Below are positions 19,505-26,282 of a stretch of 38,840 nucleotides of DNA, in pieces. The stretch is from contig JABAZL010000075.1 in NCBI GenBank assembly GCA_018608425.1, positions 1-38,840 of the forward strand, given 5' to 3'. Both the position numbers and the translations under genes were made by a program. The notes beneath the pieces were generated by a model. The model was not told the DNA's origin. It did no database searches and saw only the letters and a list, made by a program, of their open reading frames with translations. Each line of letters begins with the position of its first letter. The first letter of the stretch is position 1. Source of the DNA: Flavobacteriaceae bacterium (GTDB taxonomy: Bacteria; Bacteroidota; Bacteroidia; Flavobacteriales; Flavobacteriaceae).

Positions 19505-19765
19505 TTAAGAAAGGTTATTTAAAAATTGTTTTACTTTTTTCTGGTCCTCAGAGGTGTCTATTCCAATAGCTGCTTGAGGGTTAACAACCATTTTTATTTT
19601 GGATTGCATCGCTCTCTGTTGCAACAAGCACTTCTGAAAACAAGCCTGTTGCTACCACATTTTGATAGGTATGCTCAATTACTGTTGTCTTTCCGAGTTT
19701 CTGCATTAGTTTCCCGTAAAACGTGAAGCTTAGTAACGAGCTGGAATAACAGCGATTATTTTCAT
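19505..19765 (-). pseudogene. kdsB: Decayed kdsB (CMP-Kdo synthetase) remnant
   Basis: Reading the minus strand from the ATG at 19765 gives MKIIAVIPARY, the KdsB N-terminus, then an in-frame TAA where homologues have a sense codon. A 1-base loss after CGTTTTAC shifts the frame. The shifted frame then reads GKLMQKLGKTTVIEHTYQ and ATGLFSEVLVATES, again KdsB. An internal deletion of roughly 150 or more codons joins this, in a third frame, to KIKMVVNPQAAIGIDTSED and KKVKQFLNNLS-stop, the family C-terminus. The remnant is 261 bases, against roughly 730 for an intact gene. Three independent lesions make sequencing error unlikely. KdsB activates Kdo for LPS core synthesis. The plus-strand 66-aa ORF at 19526 is its antisense shadow. 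Confidence 0.85.
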
Positions 19766-19782
19766 AAAGTGCTAATGTGTTT

Positions 19783-19790
19783 CAAAAATA
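19783..19790 (-). promoter_or_regulatory. Candidate -7 box of the former kdsB promoter
   Basis: The minus strand reads TATTTTTG, an exact TAnnTTTG, 17 bases upstream of the fossil kdsB ATG. It is the only good box in the interval and may still drive transcription through the remnant into the acyltransferase gene. No convincing -33 element is visible. Confidence 0.45.
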
Positions 19791-19825
19791 CTAAGTGTAA
19801 GTGTAAATATGGCTTTAGATCGTTA

Positions 19826-21250
19826 TTATTTCTTGAAAAAATCGTTCTGAAACCCTACTAAATATAAATTTGTTTGCGCACGAGTCAAAGCGGTGTATAG
19901 CCATCTGAAGTAACTCAAATCGGGCCCGTCGGGTAAATAGGGTTGCTCGATAAAAACATTTTCCCACTGGCCACCTTGCGACTTATGACAGGTAATGGCG
20001 TAGGAGTATTTAACTTGTAAAGCATTGAAGTAGGGATTGTTTTTTACTGCTAAAAAACGTTTGTATTTTGTACTGAGGTGCTGGTAATCTTCTTGAACTG
20101 CCTGATACAACTGATTTCCTTCTTCATAAGTCAACGAAGGGCTTTCAGAACTTAAGGTATCTAACAATACAACTGTTTCAAAAGGTTTTTCGTCTGGGTA
20201 ATCGACCAACTGAACTTCAACTTTCGCAAATTTAAAATTATACAATTCGTGGTGGCTAAAAATGCGGAGTACTTTCACCAAATCTCCATTGGCAATAAAA
20301 CCAGGGTCAGATTCCGGTTCTAACCAAAAATAATTATTCTTCACAACCATTAACTGGTCACCAACTGACAAATCGGCTTCTAAAAACAAAATCCTACCTC
20401 TAATTTGCTGGTTGTATAAATTGGCTCTTTTGTTCGATCGAACTATAAAAACTGTTTCTTCTAAGCCACCATTGCGAAGTGCGTCATCTAATAATTCTAG
20501 AATTTCGTTCCCATCTTGCAAACGCTGTACATCGTTTGCAATGGTAAGATCAAATAAAAATGAGTCCAAATGTTCTTCGTTCATCTGCAATCTTAGTTGG
20601 GTAGCGTTGGCTAAAATTCCGGAATCTTGTTGCTGACGAACAACTTCTTTCAACTCCCATTCGATTACCTCTTTATTGAACTTGTTTTCTAAGTATTCCC
20701 CATCTAAAGCTGGGCTTATTGTTAGGTGAACAGGAGGAAGCTGGGCAGGATCACCTACTAAAAGTAACTTACAATTGGTTCCTGCATCCACATACTGCAT
20801 CAAATCATCTAATAAAGATCCGTTTTCAAATAACTTAGCACTCTGGCGGTCATCACCAATCATAGAGGCTTCATCTACAATGAAAAGTGTGTTTCTATAT
20901 TTATTGGGTTTTAACACAAACTGCACTCCTGAACCCTTTTCTGTCTTGGTGAAATAAATTTGCTTGTGAATTGTAAATGCTTTTTTACCAGAATAATTAG
21001 CAATTACTTTTGCTGCGCGCCCCGTTGGCGCCATTAATACAGCTTTGTAATTGGCCATACTGAGGAGCTTGACAAGATGTCCAATGAGTGTAGACTTTCC
21101 TGTTCCTGCATAACCCTTAAGCAAATACAAAATATTTTTATCGGGTGTGTATAAAAAATCAACAATCGATTCCAACCAATATTTTTGTGAATCAGTAGCA
21201 ACAAAAGGGAATCTTTGACTTAGTAGTTTTTTAAATTCTGAAGAATCCAT
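19826..21250 (-). CDS. RecD/Pif1-like superfamily 1B DNA helicase
   Basis: An ATP-dependent helicase of 474 aa. Walker A is GYAGTGKST (residues 46-54). A Walker B-type motif follows in TLFIVDEASMI, then motif III-like LLLVGDPAQLPPV, and the C-terminal UvrD_C_2 signature YAITCHKSQGGQWENVFIEQ with the final YTALTRAQ arginine motif. It is often annotated as an ATP-dependent exodeoxyribonuclease or RecD-like protein. It lacks a nuclease domain and RecB/RecC neighbours, so it is probably a stand-alone repair or recombination helicase. It is divergent from the next gene and was once upstream of kdsB. Confidence 0.88.
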   Translation of the reverse strand: MDSSEFKKLLSQRFPFVATDSQKYWLESIVDFLYTPDKNILYLLKGYAGTGKSTLIGHLVKLLSMANYKAVLMAPTGRAAKVIANYSGKKAFTIHKQIYFTKTEKGSGVQFVLKPNKYRNTLFIVDEASMIGDDRQSAKLFENGSLLDDLMQYVDAGTNCKLLLVGDPAQLPPVHLTISPALDGEYLENKFNKEVIEWELKEVVRQQQDSGILANATQLRLQMNEEHLDSFLFDLTIANDVQRLQDGNEILELLDDALRNGGLEETVFIVRSNKRANLYNQQIRGRILFLEADLSVGDQLMVVKNNYFWLEPESDPGFIANGDLVKVLRIFSHHELYNFKFAKVEVQLVDYPDEKPFETVVLLDTLSSESPSLTYEEGNQLYQAVQEDYQHLSTKYKRFLAVKNNPYFNALQVKYSYAITCHKSQGGQWENVFIEQPYLPDGPDLSYFRWLYTALTRAQTNLYLVGFQNDFFKK

Positions 21251-21316
21251 TTGTGATTATTAATTTTTGGGAAGATAATTCATTTCCTAAATACTTTCAT
21301 GAATAAAAAAAAATTG

Positions 21317-21324
21317 TAGATTTG
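21317..21324 (+). promoter_or_regulatory. Promoter -7 box for the 215-aa unknown protein
   Basis: TAGATTTG matches TAnnTTTG exactly, with a TTTC about 18 bases upstream that resembles the -33 TTTG. It overlaps the track's TTG start at 21322, so translation more likely begins at the ATG at 21346. Confidence 0.55.
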
Positions 21325-21345
21325 TTTTCAACAAAAATTAAAATA

Positions 21346-21993
21346 ATGAAGATTGCATTACAAGCTGTACTTTGGATTCTAATTGTATTTTTTAGCTATA
21401 AAATATACGATTCAATCAATGGTCCTATAAATTTTAACGAAACTAAGAACGAGCGTTACGCTGACGTAATTTCTCGCCTTAAAGAAATTAGAAAAGCTGA
21501 GATTGCGCACAAAGACGTTAAAGGTTTTTATGCTGACAATTTCGATAGCTTAGTTAGTTTTATTGATAACGGTATTTTCACCTTAATCCAAAAACGTGAC
21601 TCTTCTTATCTTGAATATGATAGAGTATATCGTATTGATATGTTAAAAGAAGTTATTGTTGTTGACACTCTTGGTTTCATACCAGTGAAAGATTCCTTAT
21701 TCCGCAACTCGACTGATTATGCTGACTTGAGTAAAGTACCCGTAGAAGGTATCGATGCAACATTTTCAATCAAAGCAGATATCATTGACAAGAATGGATA
21801 TAGTGTTCCTGTATTTGAAGTTAAAGTTTCGAAAAACGTGATTTTACACGATCAGAATAAAGACTTGTTAAAACAAGAGAACGAAACATTTTCTGTCGAC
21901 GGTGTAAATGGTCCTGACATTGTCTTAGGTTCATTAACTGACGTAAGCGAAAACGGTAACTGGCCTTCTATATTTGATGGTCCTAAAAACTAA
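21346..21993 (+). CDS. Membrane-anchored protein of unknown function
   Basis: A 215-aa protein with one N-terminal hydrophobic segment (IALQAVLWILIVFFSYKIY, about residues 3-21) acting as a membrane anchor or signal. The remaining ~190 residues are hydrophilic, probably periplasmic, and of mixed alpha/beta character. I recognise no catalytic motif or named domain. The start is the ATG at 21346, because the upstream TTG lies inside the promoter box. It overlaps the DUF3822 gene by 17 bases and is followed by rsmD, so the three genes form an operon. I believe this trio recurs in flavobacteria, but the function is not known to me. Confidence 0.8.
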   Translation: MKIALQAVLWILIVFFSYKIYDSINGPINFNETKNERYADVISRLKEIRKAEIAHKDVKGFYADNFDSLVSFIDNGIFTLIQKRDSSYLEYDRVYRIDMLKEVIVVDTLGFIPVKDSLFRNSTDYADLSKVPVEGIDATFSIKADIIDKNGYSVPVFEVKVSKNVILHDQNKDLLKQENETFSVDGVNGPDIVLGSLTDVSENGNWPSIFDGPKN

Positions 21994-22741
21994 AAAACAT
22001 CAACCAAATGAATTATCCATCCTTGTACTCAGGGATGGATTTTCTTTTTGTACCCAAAAGAAATCATGCTTCTACCCCACAGAAGATTCTAACAACATCG
22101 ATCCTAAGGCAATTTCAGATTTTCTAGACCAAGAAGAATTGGTTTCTGAAACAGTGTCGCTAATCCATTTGGATGGCCTTTCTAGTATTGTTCCGTTAGA
22201 ATTGTTTGAAAAAGAAAACGCTGCATTTTATTTATCCAAAGGACTGACCTTAGCACCAAATCAACAAGTTGTGTTTGATGTATTGGAGTCCTACAATCAG
22301 GCTGTGGTTTATCCAAGAGATGTTAAAAAATGGAATGTGTTAAAAGAGCTATTTCCTACCCTAGAAGCAAAGCATGCCACCACTACCGTACTAGCTCCAC
22401 TAACGGACTTCTCAATGGGAACTCCAAAGAAGCAACTCTTCGTTCACCTAAGAGAAGGTGCATTTGAATTATTTCTCTTTCAAGGAGCTCAACTTTTATT
22501 TTTCAATTCTTTTGAGCAACAGCATGTTGATGAATTTTTATACTATCTTTTTTACATAACCGAACAGTTTTATTTGAAACCAGAGGGTTTTAAATTAGCG
22601 TTCCTTGGAGCATACGATCATTACAAAGAATACTATGAAGGTGTTCAAGAATATCACAGCGATGTTATTTTCCTAGATGCTCCATCCGAAAACCGTCAGA
22701 CAAAACATCCAGTTCCATTTTTAGAAAATAAAACACTCTAA
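21977..22741 (+). CDS. DUF3822 family protein
   Basis: A 254-aa protein of the Bacteroidetes family DUF3822. The N-terminal LSILVLRDGFSFCTQKK is characteristic. The overall fold suggests an actin/ASKHA-like ATPase relative (two similar halves, with KKQLFVHLREGAFELFLFQG beginning the second), but no intact phosphate-binding motif is visible. I place the start at the ATG at 21977, one codon after the track's TTG. It overlaps the upstream gene by 17 bases and rsmD by one base (TAATG), implying coupled translation. The tight link to rsmD hints at a ribosome-related or envelope role, which is inference only. Confidence 0.8.
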   Translation: MVLKTKKHQPNELSILVLRDGFSFCTQKKSCFYPTEDSNNIDPKAISDFLDQEELVSETVSLIHLDGLSSIVPLELFEKENAAFYLSKGLTLAPNQQVVFDVLESYNQAVVYPRDVKKWNVLKELFPTLEAKHATTTVLAPLTDFSMGTPKKQLFVHLREGAFELFLFQGAQLLFFNSFEQQHVDEFLYYLFYITEQFYLKPEGFKLAFLGAYDHYKEYYEGVQEYHSDVIFLDAPSENRQTKHPVPFLENKTL

Positions 22742-23274
22742 TGCGCATTATTTCAGGCTCCTTAAAAGGAAGGCGAATCACAGCTCCCAAGAAGCTTCCA
22801 GTTCGCCCTACCACCGATCGTTCCAAAGAAGCCCTATTCAATATCCTAACCAATTGGGTGGAATTTAGTGAAATTCGAATCCTGGACTTATTTTCAGGTA
22901 CAGGAAACATCAGTTACGAATTTGGATCTAGAGGTGTAAACGATATCGTGGCAGTTGATCAAAACAAATACTGTACACGCTTCATTGAAGAAACCAGTAC
23001 GAATTTAGATTTGAATGTTGCCGTAGTATGCAAAAATGTTTTTGATTACCTCAAAAAACCACACCAGAGTTTTGACGTGGTCTTTGCAGATCCACCCTAT
23101 GACCTTCCAGAAGAAGAGTTTATGAAACTTGTTACCTTAGTGTTCGAAGGAAACTGGTTGAAAGAAAACGGGCAACTGGTTGTAGAACATTCCAAACAAT
23201 ACAAATTGGATGATCACCCAAATTTTGAGTCTTCACGGAATTATGGCAGCAATACGTTTAGTTTTTTTGAATAA
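22741..23274 (+). CDS. rsmD: 16S rRNA (guanine(966)-N(2))-methyltransferase
   Basis: A SAM-dependent methyltransferase modifying G966 of 16S rRNA (E. coli numbering). The N-terminus MRIISGSLKGRRITAPK, followed by RPTTDRSKEALFNIL, is diagnostic. LDLFSGTGNISYEFGSRG binds SAM, and FADPPYDLP (about residues 116-123) is the catalytic DPPY of N2-guanine methylases. At 177 aa it is full length. Its ATG overlaps the DUF3822 stop. The convergent RNase P RNA ends about 5 bases after its stop codon. Confidence 0.95.
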   Translation: MRIISGSLKGRRITAPKKLPVRPTTDRSKEALFNILTNWVEFSEIRILDLFSGTGNISYEFGSRGVNDIVAVDQNKYCTRFIEETSTNLDLNVAVVCKNVFDYLKKPHQSFDVVFADPPYDLPEEEFMKLVTLVFEGNWLKENGQLVVEHSKQYKLDDHPNFESSRNYGSNTFSFFE

Positions 23275-23279
23275 AAAAA

Positions 23280-23570
23280 GCAGGCCATAAGCCGGATTCT
23301 GTCGAGTCTTATCATTTATCTAGGCTTTTGATTACTCAAAAGCTCGAACCGCCTACCCTTTTACATCGAGCGAGCCGCTCTCAATCGCAAATTTACTTGG
23401 CGTTGCACCGTATAGAGTTTACCTGGTTTCACTACAGCCTTACCTGTACATACTTTCTGTTGCACTAGTCCTATTCGCCGAGGCGAACGACGGGAGTTAC
23501 CCGCTATACTGCTCTATGGTGTCCGGACTTTCCTCTCCTCATCTAGGATGAGCAGCGATAAGAGACCTGC
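23280..23570 (-). ncRNA. rnpB: RNase P RNA, bacterial class A
   Basis: The catalytic RNA that matures tRNA 5' ends. On the minus strand the RNA opens with GCAGGTC, which forms a 7-bp P1 helix with the 3' end GGCCTGC (one G-U pair). The universally conserved GAGGAAAGTCCGGAC follows within the first 55 bases, and ACAGAATCCGGCTTAT lies near the 3' end, the two halves of the P4 core. Between them are a P12-like hairpin (CGCCGAGGCG region) and the conserved ACAGAAA..AGGTAAGG segment. The length is about 291 bases. The RNA is followed by seven U and ends only about 5 bases from the rsmD stop. End points are estimated from the P1 pairing. Confidence 0.95.
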
Positions 23571-23575
23571 TTGCG

Positions 23576-23583
23576 CAAAGGTA
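23576..23583 (-). promoter_or_regulatory. Promoter -7 box for rnpB
   Basis: TACCTTTG on the minus strand matches TAnnTTTG and ends 6 bases before the predicted RNA 5' end, exactly where a -7 box should be. The -33 region has no clear TTTG. dnaX, on the other strand, shows only an imperfect TACTTTTA at 23650. Confidence 0.65.
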
Positions 23584-23663
23584 CATATTATGTTAATAAT
23601 TTAGATGTTATTTTGAAGCAGTATAGTCGAATATCCGTCTAGATTTTTTTACTTTTATAGGAT

Positions 23664-24749
23664 ATGGAACCCTTTATAGTATCTGCTTTAAAATATCGTC
23701 CGCAACAATTCAAAGATGTTGTTGGGCAATCGGCTATCACCGAAACTTTACGCAATGCTATTCTTAAGAATCAACTTCCACAAGCATTACTTTTTTGTGG
23801 GCCAAGAGGGGTAGGAAAAACTACTTGCGCTCGTATTTTAGCTAAGCAAATCAACAGCAAAGATCATGAGAACATAGATCCTGATCAGGATTTTGCTTTC
23901 AATATTTTTGAACTGGATGCAGCTTCGAACAATTCGGTAGATGACATTCGAAGTCTCAATGATCAAGTTCGAATTCCGCCACAAACCGGAACACACAAAG
24001 TGTATATCATCGATGAGGTACATATGCTTTCTACTGCTGCCTTCAATGCGTTTTTAAAAACCCTAGAAGAGCCACCAAAACATGTAATCTTTATTTTAGC
24101 TACGACAGAAAAGCATAAAATAATACCCACCATATTATCGCGTTGTCAAATCTTTGAATTCAAAAGGATTACGGCTAGCGATACACAAAGTTATTTAGCT
24201 GATTTAGCCAAAGAGCAAGGCATTGCTTACGAGGATGAAGCCCTGCATTTGATTGCACAAAAAGCAGATGGTGCCATGCGTGACGCCTTGTCTATTTTCG
24301 ATCGAATGAGTAGTTTTTGTAATCAGAATTTAACAGCAGAAGCTGTTGCTGAGAATCTAAATATTTTAGATAAAGGTGCCTATTTAGAATTTACAGATCA
24401 CCTCATAACAAACAACATACCGGATAGTTTAATACAATTCGATACCATTCTGCAAAAAGGAATAGAAGGCCACCAATTCGTGGCTGGTCTTGCTGCACAT
24501 TTTAGAGATTTGCTAATAAGTAAAAACCCTAAAACAATTCCGCTGCTCGAAATAAGTGAAAGTCTTCAACAGGCTTATGCAGATCAGGCAACAAAACTCA
24601 GCTTGAGCTATCTAATGGATGCAATTGACTTAGCCCATAGTTGTGAACTGAATTTCAAAAACAGCAACAACAAGCGCTTACACGTCGAATTATGCATCAT
24701 GCAGCTTGCCTCACTCCACTTCGATGGAGAAAAAAAAAAGGGCAGCTAA
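23664..24749 (+). CDS. dnaX: DNA polymerase III gamma subunit (zero-frame product of dnaX)
   Basis: The 361-aa product that results if ribosomes do not shift frame. It contains the complete AAA+ clamp-loader module: Walker A GPRGVGKTT (about residues 46-54), Walker B IDEVHML, sensor 1 LATTEKHKIIPTILSRC, and the collar domain III. The zinc-binding Cys cluster of E. coli DnaX is replaced by a Cys-free NSKDHENIDPDQDFAFN stretch, which I believe is common in flavobacteria. The frame ends GEKKKGS-stop immediately after the slippery run, so the product stops at the point where gamma ends in E. coli-type systems. It would load the sliding clamp but could not bind the polymerase or DnaB through tau. 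Confidence 0.8.
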   Translation: MEPFIVSALKYRPQQFKDVVGQSAITETLRNAILKNQLPQALLFCGPRGVGKTTCARILAKQINSKDHENIDPDQDFAFNIFELDAASNNSVDDIRSLNDQVRIPPQTGTHKVYIIDEVHMLSTAAFNAFLKTLEEPPKHVIFILATTEKHKIIPTILSRCQIFEFKRITASDTQSYLADLAKEQGIAYEDEALHLIAQKADGAMRDALSIFDRMSSFCNQNLTAEAVAENLNILDKGAYLEFTDHLITNNIPDSLIQFDTILQKGIEGHQFVAGLAAHFRDLLISKNPKTIPLLEISESLQQAYADQATKLSLSYLMDAIDLAHSCELNFKNSNNKRLHVELCIMQLASLHFDGEKKKGS

Positions 24750-25384
24750 TCCCAACCCATAAACTCAATCCCACCAAAACAAATACGGCGGTTTCAGTAC
24801 CAAAAGCCGAAGAGCCTAAAACTGTTAGTGAACCTGTGGCTGAAGTATCTCCTGAAGCAACTCCAATCGAGACACCGAAAGAGGTTATTCCAAAGCCCGA
24901 AATAAAAATAAAACCCCTTCAACCCAATCAGGTATCGAGCATGTCCCTTTCCAGTATCAAAAAGAAAAAAGATTGGGAACAACAACAAAAACCGACTGAA
25001 GTTGTAAAAGACCTACCGACCGAAACCTTTAGCGAAGAAGAACTCTTAAGCTTTTGGAATGCGTATCAAGCGATGAAATTCGAAAAGGGAGATCAAAACA
25101 TTGCTTCACTTCTCAAGATAAGTAAACCTGTTCTTGCCGATAGTACAACAGTTCATTTTAATGTACCCTCAGATCTCAACAAGGTAGAACTAGAACGAGA
25201 ATTTACAACCTTCGTTCCTTATCTAAGAGCAAGTTTAAAAAATTATGATTTGTCCGTAAAAGTTATTGTTGATGAACTTACAGAAAAGAACTTCATCTAT
25301 ACGCCAGACGAAAAATATGAGCGTTTAAAAGAAATCAATCCTGTTATTGATTTACTAAAACAAGAGTTTGATTTGGATGTATAA
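23664..25384 (+). CDS. dnaX: DNA polymerase III tau subunit (read through a -1 frameshift)
   Basis: Clamp-loader ATPase. Continuous translation needs a -1 shift near 24740, after which the second frame (the 24692-25384 ORF) supplies 214 more residues, about 573 aa in all. The second frame carries a low-complexity linker rich in Lys, Pro, Glu and Thr, then a C-terminal domain (EELLSFWNAYQAMKFEKGDQ to KQEFDLDV) that resembles the tau C-terminus of other flavobacteria. Both parts therefore belong to one gene. The slip signal A AAA AAG is in the correct phase and a zero-frame stop follows 6 bases later. This is the E. coli-type arrangement for making gamma and tau. Alternatives are transcript slippage on the A10 run, a real disabling indel, or a homopolymer error. 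It ends 2 bases before the convergent ppx stop. Confidence 0.8.
24730..24740 (+). other. dnaX frameshift site (A10G slippery run)
   Basis: Ten A followed by G. In the zero frame the last codons are AAA AAG, so bases 24734-24740 form the canonical heptamer A AAA AAG used by E. coli dnaX. A GGAG lies 4 bases upstream of the heptamer. A zero-frame TAA follows at 24747. Downstream, a short hairpin (CGGC GGT / ACC GCCG with a 4-base bulge, 24786-24809) is present but lies farther away than usual stimulators. A run this long could also promote RNA polymerase slippage. Confidence 0.75.
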
Positions 25385-25386
25385 GC

Positions 25387-26277
25387 TTAGGCATTAAATT
25401 TCTTATACATCATCTTAATCATTCCATCAGCTAAACCAATTTTAGGAACGAATACTTTGGTTGCGCCACTCCATTTCAAAGCTTTGAGGTATATTTCTAA
25501 TGCTGGTAAAATAACATCTGCACGATCTAAATTGAGATTGTATTTTAAAATTCGTTGTTCATACGTTAGCATTTTCAGATCTTGATAAAAAGTATTGATC
25601 TTGATGTAGGTAAGCGGCTTCCCTTCTTTAGTATTGGAAAGTTTAAAAATCTTATTGATATTTCCTCCAGATCCTAATAGTGCGATTTTTTCAATCCCAG
25701 CGGTATGGGTTTGTATCCATTTTTCAATTTCAAACCAGACCTTTTCGTTGACCATATTATTGATCATTCGGACAGTTCCTGTTTTAAAAGATTTTGAGAC
25801 AATTCGTTTCCCATCCTGAAGCACACTGAATTCGGTACTACCTCCACCAACATCGACATAGAGGTAATTTCTGTTTTGCCCGAAACTATCTAAAATAGTT
25901 GTGTTAGAAATAATCTCGGCCTCTTTACGTCCGTCAATAACTTCAATTTTGATTTTTGATTTTTTCTTTACTCGAGCGACAAGTTCGTCTGCATTATTGG
26001 ACTCACGGAGTGCTGAAGTTGCGCATGCCATATAATGTTTCACGCCATTGACCTTCATAATCAGCTTAAAAGCCTTCATAGCTTTCACAACACGCTTCAT
26101 ATTTTTCTTTGATATTTCACCAACAGTAAATGAATCTTGTCCTAATCGAATCGGCACTCGAATCATTTCACTTTTCATATAAACAGGATGATCTCCCACT
26201 TCTTGAACAACGTTTGCAATTAGTATTCGAATTGCATTGGATCCAATATCGATTGCTGCTAGTTTTTTTACTTTCAT
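25387..26277 (-). CDS. Ppx/GppA-family phosphatase (exopolyphosphatase-like)
   Basis: A 296-aa member of the ASKHA superfamily. PHOSPHATE 1 is AAIDIGSNAIRILI at residues 8-21, and PHOSPHATE 2 is YVDVGGGSTEFSVL. It has the two-domain core only and lacks the long C-terminal helical domains of E. coli Ppx and GppA, a common short form. It should release phosphate from polyphosphate or hydrolyse pppGpp. Its position 5 bases after ppk1, the last gene of pdxH-sixA-ppk1-ppx, supports a polyphosphate role. It converges with dnaX with a 2-base gap. Confidence 0.88.
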   Translation of the reverse strand: MKVKKLAAIDIGSNAIRILIANVVQEVGDHPVYMKSEMIRVPIRLGQDSFTVGEISKKNMKRVVKAMKAFKLIMKVNGVKHYMACATSALRESNNADELVARVKKKSKIKIEVIDGRKEAEIISNTTILDSFGQNRNYLYVDVGGGSTEFSVLQDGKRIVSKSFKTGTVRMINNMVNEKVWFEIEKWIQTHTAGIEKIALLGSGGNINKIFKLSNTKEGKPLTYIKINTFYQDLKMLTYEQRILKYNLNLDRADVILPALEIYLKALKWSGATKVFVPKIGLADGMIKMMYKKFNA

Positions 26278-26282
26278 TACTT

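Noticed and set aside
19526-19726. Plus-strand 66-aa ORF
   Set aside because: It is antisense to the recognisable kdsB fossil and has no features of its own.
24692-25384. A separate gene of 230 aa after dnaX
   Set aside because: Its apparent start lies inside dnaX in another frame, and its sequence is the tau linker and C-terminal domain. It is the -1 continuation of dnaX.
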